Counted from the first letter of the stretch, positions 1 to 14,200 are shown. The stretch: 64,000 bases of DNA from Antedon mediterranea (GCF_964355755.1 NC_092670.1:23685201-23749200); one strand, 5' to 3'. Notes: a model not told the origin generated them from the letters alone. A program made the numbers and translations.

Positions 1-488
1 GTGATAGACTCCCATCGCTTGAAGATAAGCAGAACCTACCATTTACCGAGGCTTGCATTTTGGAAACTTTGAGATTTATTACCATCGCTCCGTTTGCCAT
101 TCCCCACAGTACGACGAGGGATACGACGTTGTACGACTACTTCATTCCTAAAGGTACAACTATTTTTGTAAACTTGTACTCTGTGCACCATGATAAAACA
201 CGCTGGGTGAACCCGGAATCGTTCAACCCGGCAAGGTTTTTAACAAAAGACGGTCAGTTAGACCGCGTAAAGGTTGATCAGATTATGCCGTTCTCCGCTG
301 GTAGGAGGAGGTGTCTGGGATCAGATCTTGCAAAAACCGAACTATTCATCTTCTTCTCTCACTTGCTTCATCAGTGTCATTTTGAGTCGGCAGCTGCAGA
401 AAAGCCTTCATTGGAACGGATTCACGGTCTGACTGTTAGGCCTAGAAATTTCAAACTTAAGATACGTCCAAGAGTTACTGCAAATTGA
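1..488 (+). CDS. Cytochrome P450, last coding exon (CYP1/CYP17-like)
   Basis: The frame is open from the first base of the window to the TGA at 486-488, about 161 residues, so this is the 3' end of a gene whose earlier exons lie to the left. It begins at the K-helix: an ExxR motif (ETLR) lies at about 61-72. The meander motif FNPARF follows, then the haem-binding loop FSAGRRRCLG at 291-320, whose Cys (312-314) is the axial haem thiolate ligand. The conserved lead-in (RLPSLED...LPFTEA) and IPH after the K-helix resemble CYP1 and CYP17 among the microsomal CYP2-clan enzymes. The family is an ER-bound monooxygenase that uses NADPH-P450 reductase. Substrate cannot be read from this exon. All motifs are intact, so nothing suggests a pseudogene. 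Confidence 0.93.
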   Translation, partial: DRLPSLEDKQNLPFTEACILETLRFITIAPFAIPHSTTRDTTLYDYFIPKGTTIFVNLYSVHHDKTRWVNPESFNPARFLTKDGQLDRVKVDQIMPFSAGRRRCLGSDLAKTELFIFFSHLLHQCHFESAAAEKPSLERIHGLTVRPRNFKLKIRPRVTAN

Positions 489-934
489 TACTCATTCCTG
501 AAAACGAACAGAAACCATTTTAGTGACCAGAAAAGAGGCGGGTAATAACGTGTTTAATGTAGGTAATGAAATCATGTTCTGTAAGAATATCAAGCGAAGT
601 AAGTTTATATTGCGCCTAAAAAACGAAGAATGGAAACTACAATTAACAGCTATAATTTAAGTAGCGTTTTTAAACATCTGAACAAGTTTCTTTCAAAATT
701 GTGTGTGATAGAAAATACCGGTAAATGAATGTAAGTCTTATGGACATTCTTTGTTAATTTGTAAGATGTGTTTGAATCAGGCCTAACTAAATGTATTCAG
801 GAATACAGAAAATATTTCAGTTTTTTGTTTTAAAAAATTATTATTTTTTCAAACTGAAACAAAATTGCTGTTGTCGGGCTTAAGATCTAATTGTTGTCAT
901 CAATTTAAAGCATTTTTCTATCACTTATTTCATC

Positions 935-940
935 AATAAA
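935..940 (+). other. Candidate polyadenylation signal for the P450 gene
   Basis: AATAAA about 450 bases after the P450 stop codon. Two more AATAAA copies follow within about 110 bases (near 1010 and 1046), so the site actually used is uncertain. Confidence 0.35.
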
Positions 941-984
941 ACGAACCTTTTAAAAGAGTGACACACTCTGTAGCATCTATGATC

Positions 985-1270
985 TTCAAAACCATGAAAA
1001 ATGAAGGTTAATAAAAAGACTCTGAATAGGTGATTTTACCGTTTTAATAAAGTTAGGCCTAATCACTTTCGTAGAAAGTTTTTAAACTTTTATTGCCTAA
1101 AGACAAAAATGAAAACTGTTAAATAAAAAAAAACAAAACATTAGCTTCCAGTAAATTTGACTATGTTTGCTTTAGATTATAGTTTTTTCAGGTAAATATT
1201 TTTTACGATCCAATTTTTTTTTTTTTTTCAAAGTGAATAACTATTATGTGACATTTAAAAAAAATGTACA
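985..1270 (+). repeat. Dispersed repeat, copy 1
   Basis: This stretch is a diverged direct copy of 22,010-22,262. Shared blocks in the same order include TTTAATAAAGTTA, AATCACTT, CGTAGAAA, TTTGACTAT and ATTATGTGACATT. No coding frame or clear terminal repeats are visible. It is probably an old nonautonomous element of unknown class. Confidence 0.55.
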
Positions 1271-2425
1271 ATGTACTGGCGTTTGTTTATATATCCTTTC
1301 GCAATTTATATAGGCCTAAGGCTTGCATTCAATGTATATATGTAAATACTCCTTTTCATATTTTTTGTATTCTTTCTATTGTATGTAGGCCTACTGTTAA
1401 TTCGTATATTTGTCATTATTAGCTAAATAGTAATAATTCAAAATTGGAAACATTTAGCACAATTCTTATGTTTTATAAACTTTTTTACAAATCGCATTTC
1501 ATACTATTAATATGTAAAACCTTGTTCACAGAATAAGACAAATATTGGGAAATAAAAAAAAAAATATCGCCAAATTGAAAGAAACTCGGTAAATACTTCT
1601 GCACATTAAAGTTATGTGATTGTGCTTAAAGTTGTTCTGTATTTGTATTCATATAAATCTTTCGATAAATTATTTATGTAATAAATCATATGAATAGACG
1701 TAATATTTTATGTAGTTTAAGTTATTCACAATCAGAATGTTTTATATAATATAATTTGTACATCATAATATAGTTCTTTAAACTCAGCAGTCACGTTATT
1801 TCTCTTGTATTTTCAACAGTCAGCCTTTCAGCATTTTTCAGAATTCTGTAAAGTTATTAAATGTATTAAATGATTTTATATAATATATATATATATATAA
1901 TTCAAAAATATATTCAGATATAGTTGTATTATTTCGTTGTACAGTAAGCGCATATCGGTTGTATAACCAGAAGTCATAGTTATATAATACTCAAAGCTCA
2001 CATCCGTGATCGACTTACTACGGAATTAATAAATAAACTTTTGCTTAACATTTCAACTAATATTTCTAAACTTAAAACAGTTATTTTTTTATTAATGATT
2101 CGGCCTGCACGCGACCTATTAAAACACCTAAATGTTCAGGGGTTCTGTACTATTGCGTTCGATCTAACTCAGACATTTTAATCTTAAAACTTGTGGCAAC
2201 AATTACAACTTCAGACAGGTTAATTAAAGCTGATTGTCACGGATTTACGAGAGGACTTTATTGGTGGTTTGAGGTTAATATAAAAATATTAAAAACATCA
2301 GACAATTTAATTGAAGTTGATCCGGACACCATTGAAGGTATAACACTTTGTAGAATACCTTTGTTATTTTTAGGTAAAATAGAAATCAGACAATTTAATT
2401 GAAATATTTGTGTATAATGTACAGT

Positions 2426-2465
2426 CAGGGAAGAGTTAAATTAAATGTAATTTAACTCTTCCCTG
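2426..2465. repeat. Perfect 18-bp hairpin
   Basis: An 18-base arm starting CAGGGAAGAG (2426-2443) is followed by a 4-base loop and its exact reverse complement (2448-2465). No gene abuts it. It could be the core of a small inverted-repeat element or a small structured RNA. Confidence 0.7.
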
Positions 2466-3835
2466 TGGTACAGTGGCCTATAGCTATAAGACTCATATGA
2501 GTTTATTTGATTTTAAAATGAGACATCATAATTGATGGATAGGATCTTATTGGTGATTTGAGCAGGGCTATGACGAGTCTATTATTATGAAGGGGTGACA
2601 ATAGTTTCGGGCTAGCATTGCAAATCAGACTTCTTAATTAATGATGTTCAATTAAGGTGTTTGCCGAAGAAGTCTGGTATTTCGTCAGGTAAATATCCTT
2701 CTTGGAATTATCCCTAAATTTATTTGTGTCTGCGACGGTGAATCGCGTGACAACCAAATAATAGTAACTTTCTTAATGACAGAAAAGGTGTTGATAATCT
2801 GATTAGTTACTTAATTCTTGCCAATACATTGTTCGTTTATTATCGGTAAATAGGTGTAGACACGTACCCCATGGCTAACCCTAGGCCATGTAACGTCTCA
2901 TACAAATAAATCCGCCGCTAGAAGACGATCAGCATAATCATATTAATTATCAAAATTAAATCTACTGATAAATATTGTATAGATACATAGTTAGTCCCTT
3001 TTTTATAGAACAATCTAAATAATATTGTTTAAACATGTTTTTTTTTGTCTGAAGTTGGAGAGACACGCCCTTTTAATGATAATGTAATTTCTCTCCCCAA
3101 TGCGTCATGTTTCACTGAAAGCAATACAAATGTTATCTGATTATTGTTTTGCTCGGTCCCGAATTGTTTCAAAACATATTCCTATACCAGCACTCGGCAA
3201 AGCTGCCTTACGCCTAATTAATAATAATAATGTGAAGTAGATGTTTCTATTTTCTGCTGCTGCATATTCCATACCGGGTACTCTCTGTATTATGTCTGTA
3301 GTTTACTTTTACGAAGAGTTCGTTTACTAAAAGAAAAGTAACGCTTAAAAGAAAATTGTTGCTTACTAGTTAATTTGTGCTTGTGCATGTTAGCTTTGGC
3401 TACTTAAATATGATCGCAATTAAGAATGTTTAATTAGTTCGTCTACACGTTAGGTGTCTGACGAGGGTAATTCACAACGCTGATTGCCAAAAAATGAACT
3501 GAAATAGATCTGTGGTTTATTGGTATCATTAAATCTAATTAGTTAGATGTCTGGTTGATAATTAAATCATTTGGAGTTATATACTGTAGTATACTGTATA
3601 TAAGCCATTTTATTAAATTAAAGTGGCGCAATGGTAAGTTATTACGGTGAGTTATGTATATAATAATTATGTACGTGTACTGTACACTTTGCAGTATAAT
3701 ATAGGCCTACCTACATTTTTACAGGATTTGAATTCTGGTTCGGACTTCATTACAATATAAAACGATATATAGGCCTATAGGCATATATTATATATAAGCG
3801 GAACGTTCCGGGTTCGAATAACGGTTTACAGATTT

Positions 3836-3861
3836 TAATTAATTAATTAATTAATTAATTT
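3836..3861. repeat. (AATT)n microsatellite
   Basis: A run of about six AATT units in noncoding DNA. Confidence 0.8.
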
Positions 3862-6376
3862 TCAGTATATCCATGGGCGCTTTAACATTTCTTCTGTGTC
3901 TGTGATGTTTATATTAGAAATATGTATATGTATCCGTTATACTTCATACTATAGCAGAATGTTACGAAGGCCTATGAATTATGTATTTGATAATGGAGCT
4001 ATTAACTTTATTAATGTATCTATCACGGCCGAGAAGACATGTAATCTTTGGCTTTAATTATTACAATAAAAAATAACTGTGATGTGTAAATGTGATATAT
4101 AATAATACTATTCTGTTAATGTAAAGTAGAAAATATCAGGCCACCTATTCTGTGCTACCCCCTGGATACCCCTGAAGCTAACAGCTGGTTGGGACAATGA
4201 CATTTAAAGGAATTACGTGCGGAGGTCAATATTGTAATATTTCGCTGTTATATTATGTTGAAGTTATATTCATCATAAGCCAAGTTTGAATTTGTTACAA
4301 GTTGTACCTATGATCACCATGCACACGTGTATTTCCAAGTGTATATGTTTGCTTATTTTCTGGCAGCATTTACATTCAAGATAAATCATATTGCCCTACA
4401 TCATGCAGCTGATATAACAATGAGCATACGCAAAATGACTATCAGACTCAATAGCTTTGCTGTCGCGCGACAAAAGGGAATTCCGGTCAGGAAAAAAAGG
4501 GGAAACCTAGATCATACTTTAAAACCCGTATAATCTTATACCTAATTACATATTATACGAATTAACATTCTGAGACTCATACGGAAGCCCCTCTACGCTG
4601 CAGTTAGTAAAATATCCTTTACCCCTTCGTAACGTGTGGCATGCGTGTGATATTCGTGTGCTACCCCATGTGATATTTGCGTAGGCCCCATCGTCATCAA
4701 CATCGTCAATGCCATATTTTATAATTACAACTGTGAACAAATAAAACAGCATATTTTATGACAAATAAGCTTTTTATCGTACTTCAAAGTTTCTACAATA
4801 CAGCAAGCTCTCCACTGCTAGATTTACATCCGTAATTAAGTACTCGAAAGTAGGTCAAACAACAAACAGTTATATAAATTGTCCGCTTACTTTGAACAAA
4901 TGAATTTTTGGATGCAATTTCATTTGCAGTCTTTTCTTATTGACTGTTTTGTTTTACGGGTTTTTTACTGTCACGGCATTAATGCATTTTTGTCAAACAA
5001 ATGGATGATATGCCTAGGTGTCTTTACATAGGCCTGCCGTATAACCAAATGTACCCCGTTATGTAATATCCTCGGCTGTGCAGGGGGTTGTAGGCCTGAG
5101 ATATGTGATGGGTAAAAGAATGACTTCCCCGCAGGTTTATAGTATGTGATACAATATTCAGTTTTTATTTGCAGCAGGGAGATCTTTGGTATCAGGCCTA
5201 CACCAATGAGGGGGTAATTATAGAGTAACAATCATAGGTAAGTGTGCTTATTTTTTTGGCTAGTAAGACCATGGAGATAAACCTCCATGGTAAGATTTAA
5301 GCCTACATTATATATTGCTTGAAATAATTATAGGAGAATCATACATCGTAAATATTTATTTTATAATCATCAGTTGATATAATAAGGCATTTATATAAAT
5401 ATTCACTAAGTTTCCGTGTTCCCCTGTTTGTCATGACATTTTTTTCGTTTCCTTTTTGGGGTGGTCTGCGGAACCATGGCTCCCGGTTGTTGAGAGCCGA
5501 TAATTCAATTAATTAATATTATAAAACGCTAAATCAACAGATAATTTTTATTATAGGCCTATGTATAAAAACATTTTATCATATTTATCATTTTTATGTT
5601 GGAATGAACTTGTAATTTTAATTACTTATTAATAGCTATTTTAATATTGTAAATTGAACAATGTTTACTTTGTTGCAATAAAGAATTTGAATTTGGATGC
5701 GACGCAAACACGCAGACACAATCCACAAGTGACAGTTGGGGTGATCCGTCTGCTCCTTGTCATTGGTCAACTCGCTTGCGTCATTACGCTTACGTCCTTG
5801 CGCGTTCTAGTAGTCAAACTCAAAGTACGCAAACTTTAAATGCGCGAAAATAAAACCAGCGCCACACTCATGTAGTTAGCGTTTCAGATTTAGGCTTGGC
5901 TGGGAAAAAATGATTAAAACGATAGCCAACAAATTATATGTTTGCAAACAGTTACGATAATTACAAAAATTCTATTCAAAATCCAAAACCTAATAACTCA
6001 CTTCAATGGACAAATCTTTCAAATTGTAAGAATAATTGTTTTCGAAGGATAATTATTCTACTCGATCACATTTTGATGATCTTGCCAATAGGCAATAGAT
6101 GTTTATCTTATTTCAGGGTCTACTGTCTTTAATGTTAACATTATATCATCGACATTGAGATTATGTTGTCTGTAAAATTTTGAGATATGGGCAGCTGTGT
6201 TTATGAAATGAATAATGATGTGTAAATCTCGTAATCACGTTCCAATGAATTTTTATCGTAATATGAAAAAGTCTTCGAAATTGAACTTTAGAAAAGTATG
6301 TATGTTTAGCTTTTCAGAATAATTGATCACAACAAAATGAAAAAAGAATTAGGCATATCTAAATAGTAACATCTTA

Positions 6377-6427
6377 ATTTATTATTTATTTATTTATTTA
6401 TTTTCATCATCATCATCATCATCATCA
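6377..6427. repeat. (TTTA)n / (CAT)n compound microsatellite
   Basis: About six TTTA units run directly into eight CAT units, in noncoding DNA. Confidence 0.8.
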
Positions 6428-9400
6428 ATTAACAACATAATCATCATACCTCTAATCATTATCATCATCAGTCATCTTCCTCATCTATATTTTTAAAATT
6501 AGTTCGAAGTGTGATTTTGGCTTTACCGTTGTCACATTGAAGGCAACTTATTAATCACAAGCTACCACACTTGACCAATTAATAACCTCGTTACGTCTTC
6601 TTCATTACAGTCACATTAGTGAGGGTGTTACGTAATATGTGGCTCATCATTCGATGACAACTGAAAATGAATCGGAACATAACGATCACCTTAGGTTGAT
6701 TAATAATTTTGCGTCTAACATTGTATCAAAGTTCCACATTTTTTAATATTTTAATACCTTAAAGTTAATAAGATTGGATGTGGTAAATAATTCGATCCAA
6801 GTAGGCCCAACCATCTTTATCCTGTCTGTCAACTCCGCCCCGTGTCAACTCAGCCCCGCGTCAAGAATGAGAATATACCCCTCTCTGAGCTATAGCGATG
6901 TATAATAGCGCTCTATCAGTATAAATAGAGCCCAAATTATATGCATGGGCTACCATTTCTGGGGCCCGCAAAAACGTGAAAGAAAATCCAGTGAATGCTC
7001 GCTCACTGTACCGAACGGTACGGTTTACCACAGAAAATATGTTTTTGTTTTGTGTCCAAAAAGACCTGAACTGAACCTGCGAATTATGTTTTGTACATCA
7101 TGAAAGAATACGGTAGTAATTGGCCTTAGAAACACTTTTAGGCCTACACTGTGATTTTACACTCGTACGATTTTATGTTCGATTTGTTGACAATAACCAT
7201 GGATTCGATACACTTTACTTACCATGGTAAAATACCAGAATAATACTTACTATTGTACACTACGTTTTGATAAAAACAATTTTTACAAGTTGCGTTAGGG
7301 AATTTGACACTTTGCCAAGTTGAAAATTACACAGCTTTCACTTTAATTTGTACATTAATCATGCATAACCTTTAAGTCAAAAATTATTACAAAACTGTTT
7401 TTTTTCTTCTCTTCGTGGTATTAATCAGTAAAGAGTAAACTCGTGGTTTACTCTAAGATTAAACACTCCTTGTTATATGTAGTCCGTTAGTCGATTAATA
7501 TTATTTAGGTCTAATTGTGCATATTTATTGTTTTATTTGTTTGTTCTAGTTTATATACACATGCTTGGACCTTTTGGAAGTTAAATTCTACATTGAGAGA
7601 AGCTTGTACTTTAGAAAAACCTAACATTATATTTATTATATGGTAATTATTAAGGGTCCGTCAGGTTGCAGAAAAATAAAAATAGTCATTAAAGCCTGTT
7701 TATCCCCTACCTAAATCCGCGCCTGATTATGTTTATGACAAAATATGACATGATAATAGGCCTCAAGACCTTTTGTTGTTTGACCTGGTGAAATTACTGT
7801 TAGTGTAGCATTATTGTATTGTACAGTATTTAGGCCTACATTGTCACGTATACCCATTTGTTACTGGTACAAATTGTCAATCGTAACTCTCGGCATCTTT
7901 AGCGTATTTGTTTTGACGTTGAGTTGTATTATATTAGTACAATAATAATTTATACCTCGCGTGCAGGTATTCTACAACGGCTATTATATCCTTTTGTAAA
8001 GGAACTTGGATCAAGGACAAGTATTGTCAGTCGTTGGGAATTGTCTCACGAACAATCTACTAACTATCCACTTTTTATTGTTGATACAAATCACGTATAC
8101 CACATGTATAAAATATTTAGAAAAATTTAACAAGACTGAGGAATGATGGCGTTTCACCACAATATTTGGTCTATCATAAAAATAATATGCCTATATATTC
8201 TATTAAATATACATTATAATATAATCAATCTGTTAAACATATTTAAGCAATGTTTTCCACTATGTAAGGACGTAATGCGCGCAACGCACAATTCAACGAA
8301 TAAAGTTACGGATCATCATCAATTGTCGATTGTTATGGATTTTGTCTGTTATATGTATAGGGGCCTACAATACTTAGTAAAACCTCTCGGTTATTTGATT
8401 GTTGGTGCCTTATATACAGCCCCTCGTTGGCACCAATATTCTATGGTTCAATGAAGCCGAAAATTACCGTTTTCCGTGAATAATAATCTACCCACAAAAA
8501 ACAAATAATAACTGTTTAAGCTTCTAGTAATCTCACTATTATACTCCTGCACTGTGATCATAATGTTGAACTTTTGCTTATAATTACCATATCCTGAAAT
8601 TATAGGCCACAAATCACCGGTGTATACCTAGTAAAGTTCCGCTGTCTTAGCTTTGTTCTTTACTTGGAGTATATGGTATTATGTGATAGCCTAGTGTCAT
8701 TCCCACCCAACCATTCTCACGGAAGGTGTTTGCATATACATTGTACAATTTCCTTCATTAGCGTCCAAACTCCTCGAGGCTCCTCCAATTGCCCCTGTAT
8801 GACATTCGTAAATATATACAGTAATATCTTTATAATTATACATAAGCCTATTAGTTATTTATTTTCAATGTTAATTTCCGATTCTTTATTATTATTCTGA
8901 ATATTTGAATATGGTTACGGTATAGAATATTGTCTGTATAGCGTATTCTACAGGTTTTATGCAAATTTAATTATTTGTACTGCTGTGCAGCTTTCTAAAG
9001 GAAACTATCTGGCAAGCAATATTTTGAAGTAAAGTGTACTTTAGATAAATGCATTGATTAACAATACTGTAGTGAAGGTCATGGGAAAATACACAGTTTA
9101 GTCATTTTAGTGTATAGTAGGCCTAATACAAATATATATTCGTTTTGAATTAGCTCAGATCAAATGCATGTAGGCCTATACGCTTAATTGAAATATACTG
9201 ATAATTAATAATTAAAATCAGTGATACAGTCTGATCCACGATTGACTGATTCATCAGAATTTGAATCAATAAATCAATCAGTTGATAAAATTGACTGTAT
9301 ATTGGGCTATTTTTAACTCTTAAAAGAGTTTACTGAGGAGTTTCGGGCGAATTGGTGTGTAGCTCAAAATTTTATAAATAATCTTATGCTCTATGATGTG

Positions 9401-10399
9401 TTATACGATCATTCCAGCACAGGGGCTTACATCAAAATCTTAGCCCTATACTCGTCCTAAAATATGTGTAGGCCTACTCGAGCGAATTGTGCACTCATAA
9501 TTATCCGACGAAATCACCATGGCTATGGAGCATAGGCAGATACCATTAAAGAAGAGGATCAACTCTCATGCCGCCCTAAAAAAATCTGCCTCAGACTACA
9601 GTAGGCCTGTGTTACACAGTATATTAGTGGTCGGCTCATTGGTATGTAAAATAATCAAAAATACCATTCACTTGTTTTTTAATGATTATATATTGGAAAA
9701 AGGGCAGAAGGCTGTGCATTCATTTGTACGAATACGAATACGAATAGAACTGTATCAAACGAAAGATTGTTTAATGAAGTTTAACAAAAGCGTTTCACTC
9801 AGAAAAATAAAATGCAATATAAAAATATAAAAGAAATTTAGAAAGGTAGAACATACAATCAAAATATTAAAACAAAATTACAATTACATATCACTTATTA
9901 TAAAAACAATAAATATATATTTAAAATGTTAAAAACAAGTTTAACTGAAAACATCAGAATATAGATATAGGCGCGCCTGCATAATAAAAATTTAAAAGTT
10001 TAAAAAATTTTTACAAATTTAAAAAATGTTAAAAACTACAGTGTACCGGAAATTGTATTGTCTTCTGCCAAAATATTTATCTTTTTACTAATATTAAGAC
10101 AAAACTCCGTCTGGAACCCAGACTAGATTACGATATGAATACCGACCGAAATTTTAGTTCAAATTATCATATACTTTACTTATAGAGGGCGGCAGTAGTT
10201 TAAAGTTGGATATCATAATATGAATTAAAAACATTACAGGTTTTGTGGTTCAGATTTAGATGAATCATGATGTGGACATTACCACCATAATTATGCTGGC
10301 TGAATATAACTGTATTATGCACCATTTTATGTCGAAAAAATAAAAAATATGTATCACCTAAAATATCAACTGAATATTATGTACCTTTACTATATTCTG

Positions 10400-13300
10400 C
10401 GCATATATATATATAAACAATGGTCGAAATAACGACTTTTGAAATATGTAGAGGAGGTAACATGAACAGAATACATTATTTGATTCTGCGAATATCAGAT
10501 ATGATATAGTTACCAATTATGTTAAATATGAAAGTGTTCAAATTTTGCTATTTTTTCGAGAATTTCCCTGTTAGTACAGGGATTTTTCAAAAAAATGGCC
10601 AAAATATCGACTTTTTTAAAATATGTTGCGGTAGCATGCGCAGAACACATTATGTTATTCTGCGCATAACAATTATGATAAAGTAACCAATTATGTTACA
10701 AATGAAAGTGTCAAAATGTTGCCATTTTTTGAAAAATTCTCTGTACTATTATATTAAAATATTTTGAGGTAACATGCGCAGGACACATTATGTGATTCTG
10801 CGCATATGATTTATGATATACTAACCAATTATGTTACAAAATGAAAGTGTCAAAATTTTGCCATTTTTCGAAAAATTCTCTGTACTAAAGTACAGGAAAT
10901 TGTTGAAAAATAGCCAAAATAACGACTTTAAAAATATGTTGAGGTAACATGTCAATATAAATAATCATATTAATAATGTTAAAGTAACCAATTATGTTAC
11001 AAATGAAAGTGTAAACTTTTTCGAGAATTTTCCTGTACTATAATAGTACAGGGATTTTTTGGCCAAAATACCGACTTTTAAAAAAAATGTGGAGGTAAAA
11101 TGCGCAGGACACATTATGTGATTATGTGATTCTGTGCATATCAATAATTAACCAATTATGTTACCAAAAAGTGTCAAGTTTGGCAATTTTTCGAGAATTT
11201 TTTGACATTGTTACTATAGCATAATAAACATGCGCAGAGTCGAATAATCGGTTCTGCGCATGTCAATTATGCTATAGTAACACATTTTATCAAAATATGG
11301 TCATTCATAGTAACCATTTATGTCAAAAATGTCGAAAATTACTATAGTATAGGGATGTAAAATTTCGACCTTTTTTTTTTCTCCGATAAAAATGGTTACT
11401 ATAGCGTATTGCGCAGAACCGATTATTCGACTCTGCGCATGTTTATTATGCCATAGTTACCATTTATGAAAAAAAAATAAAAGGGTCAAAAATTGACAAT
11501 TTTTTGACAAAATTTCTTGTACTTGTCTAGTACAGGGATTTTTTCGAAAAATGGCCAATTTTTTTTTTTTTTTCGATAAAACTGGTTACTATAGCATAAT
11601 TGACATGCGCAGAACCATTTATTCCACTCTGCGCATGTTTATTATGGTATACTAACTATTTATGTAAAAAAATAAAAACGTCGAAATATTGTCATTTTTC
11701 GACTATAGCATAATTGACATGGGCATAACCCATTATTTGACTCTGCGCATGTTTATTATGCTAAAATTGGCCACTTTTTAAAATTTACCCTTTTTTAAAA
11801 AAATTGCCAAATCATGATCGTTTTATTTTTCGATAAAACTGGTTACTATAGCATAATTGACATGCGCAGATCCGATTATTCGACTCTGCGCATGTTTATT
11901 ATGCCATAGTTACCATTTATGACAAAAAAAATAAAAGGGTCGAAAATTGACAATTTTTTGACAACATTTCCTGTACTTGACTAGTACAGGGATTTTTTCA
12001 AAAAATGGCCAATTTTTTTTTTTAATTTTTCGATAAAACTGGTTACTATAGCATAATTGACATGCGCAGAACCATTTATTCCACTCTGCGCATGTTTATT
12101 ATGGTATAGTACCGTAACCATTTATGTAAAAAAATAAAAACGTCGAAATATTGTCATTTTTCGAAAAATCCCTGTACTATAGTACAGGGAAATGTTCGAA
12201 AATTGACAAATTTGGACCCTTCTATCTATTTATAAATGGTTACTATAGCATAATAAGCATGCACAGTAATCGGTTCCATTTATGTCAAAAAATAAAAGGG
12301 TCGAAAATTGGCCATTTTCGGTTACTATAGCATAATTGACATGGGCATAAACCATTATTTGACTCTGCGCATGTTTATTATGCTAAAATTGGCCACTTTT
12401 TGAAAATTTACCTTTTTTTAAAAAAATTTCCAAATCATGATCGTTTTATTTTTCGATAAAACTGGTTACTATAGCATAATTGACATGAGCAGAACCGATT
12501 ATTTCGACTCTGCGCATGTTTATTATGCCATAGTTACCATTTATGACAAAAAAGTAAAAGGGTCGAAAATTGGCCATTTTTCGAAAATTTCCTTGTATTA
12601 GATTACTGGGATTTTTTTAAAAAAATGACCACAATCCGACCTTTTTGTTTTTCGATACCGTACAACTGGTTACTATAGCATAATTAACATGCTCAAAACA
12701 CATTATTTGATTCTGCGCATATCAATTATGTTAAAATATGAAAGTGTCAAAAATTTGGCAATTTTTCGAAAATTTCTCTGTAGGCCTACTATAGTACAGG
12801 GATTTTATATCAAAAAATAAAAAAAAAATAAAAAAATTCCCTCTACTAAAATAATGACCAAAATAACGGCTTTATAAAATATGTTGAGGTAACCTTTTCG
12901 CAGAACACATTATGTGATTCTGTGCATTTCAATTATGATAGCCTATAGTAACCAATTATGTTAAAAAATGAAAGTCTGAATTTGGCCATTTTTGAAAATT
13001 TGACAAAATATCGACTTTTTAAAATATGTTAAGGTAACATGCGCAAAACACATTATGTTGTTCTGCGCATGTCAGTTATGATGATAGTACCCCTTATGTT
13101 AACAAATAAAAAGGCTGGAATTTTCCTGTACTAAGTACAATGATTTTTATTCGAAAAATGCCCAAAATAGCTTTAAAATTATGCTGATTAACATGCGCAG
13201 CAGGACACATTATGTGATTCTGCGCAATCACTTTTTCGCTGTAGATAGTACAGGGATATTTTTCGAAAAATGGCCAAAATATTTTAAAAATATGTTGCGG

Positions 13301-13565
13301 TAACTTGCGCCCGTCAATTATGATATAGTATCCAGTTATGTCAAAAATAAAAAGGTAGAATTTCTCAACTATAGTTAGGCCTAGGGATTTTTTAAAGAAA
13401 ATGCCAAAAATTACGACTTTTTAAAGCATGTTGTGGTAAACATACTCAAAACACATTATTGATTCTATGATATAATAACCAATTATGTTAAAAAATGAAA
13501 GTGTCAAAATTTGACCATTTTTCGAAAATGTTCCTGCAGGCTACTATTAGTACAGTGATTTTTTT
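10400..13565. repeat. Array of degenerate palindromic units
   Basis: About twenty irregular units, spaced roughly 90-205 bases apart, are built from two palindromes. The first is a hairpin with TGCGCA cores. Its best copy has arms at 11,841-11,870 and 11,885-11,914, around a 14-base loop. The second is CCCTGTAC...GTACAGGG, perfect over 20 bases at 12,170-12,189. Between them lie runs such as TTTTTCGAAAAA and AAAATGGCCA. Central units (11.2-12.6 kb) are more alike than those at the edges. No open frame of note crosses the array. It could be a satellite grown from a palindromic transposon or a hairpin-rich locus. Confidence 0.8.
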
Positions 13566-13700
13566 ACACAAGGGATAAACTGATTATATTACACCATGTG
13601 ATCATAAAGCAACATACGTGCACACATTACCAATGTTAGTACAGTACATAATAATTTAATTAATTTTTTTTCTCGAAAAAAAGGTGAATTCCAATTGATC

Positions 13701-14054
13701 ATATTACCAAAGAACTTATAACACATGAATCGTCCGAAGCGCGTAACAATTTCGAAAGGCATTGTGGGATAGAATAGAGCTAATGGGTTGCGCCATTTTG
13801 AGCCATAGAGAAGCGCGCCCGCATCAAATTATAAAGTCAAAATCATAGAGGGGATCTGCTAATACTAAAGGGGGGATAGGGTAATTGACTGAGCCCTCTA
13901 TAGGAATTAATAGTTTTGACTTCCTAGTTTGGAGGAAGTCCATGCTGTGAAATGGCGTCGCCCAGTTTGACCTTTTAACCCTTTACTTCCGATACTGTGT
14001 TTTGAATGCAAATTGAAGAACAGGAGATTTTTGTGTTATAAGTTCTTTGATATT
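13701..14054. repeat. Inverted-repeat pair flanking ~310 bp
   Basis: The 17-base sequence CAAAGAACTTATAACAC at 13,708-13,724 recurs exactly inverted at 14,033-14,049. A related copy (ATTACTAAAGAACT) lies at about 14,173. The enclosed sequence has no gene. It looks like a small nonautonomous transposon or part of a foldback cluster. Confidence 0.55.
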
Positions 14055-14200
14055 ACCTATAATAAATAAGAAGTAAAGGAAATAAATACGAAATATATGA
14101 AAAACTATAACTCTCTATCGATCTAATAATAACACACGTGGATTGCACACAAGGAGGACGGGATACTTCCCATATTACTAAAGAACTCGTAAGTTTACCC

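Larger units (their letters stand above)
489..10399. other. Gene-poor, AT-rich DNA
   Basis: I see no supported gene. Open frames are short (about 100 codons at most), lack recognisable domains and several overlap the AGGCCT repeat motif. The first part is the probable 3' UTR of the P450; an AATAAA at 935-940 is the first plausible polyadenylation signal. The rest holds simple repeats, short palindromes and dispersed repeats listed separately. Confidence 0.6.

Noticed and set aside
5268-5291. ACCATGGAG...CTCCATGGT palindrome as a regulatory site
   Set aside because: It is a short inverted repeat with no neighbouring gene; nothing supports a function.
8143-8454. Plus-strand 103-codon frame
   Set aside because: Composition is that of AT-rich noncoding DNA, with no domain or splice context.
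9519-9830. Plus-strand 103-codon frame starting at CACCATGG
   Set aside because: The start context is good, but there is no domain, the sequence includes the AGGCCT repeat motif, and later codons turn Lys/Ile-rich like random AT-rich DNA.
10400-13565. CRISPR-like array
   Set aside because: Units are unequal in length, diverged and palindromic throughout, with no constant repeat and unique spacer. The genome is eukaryotic.
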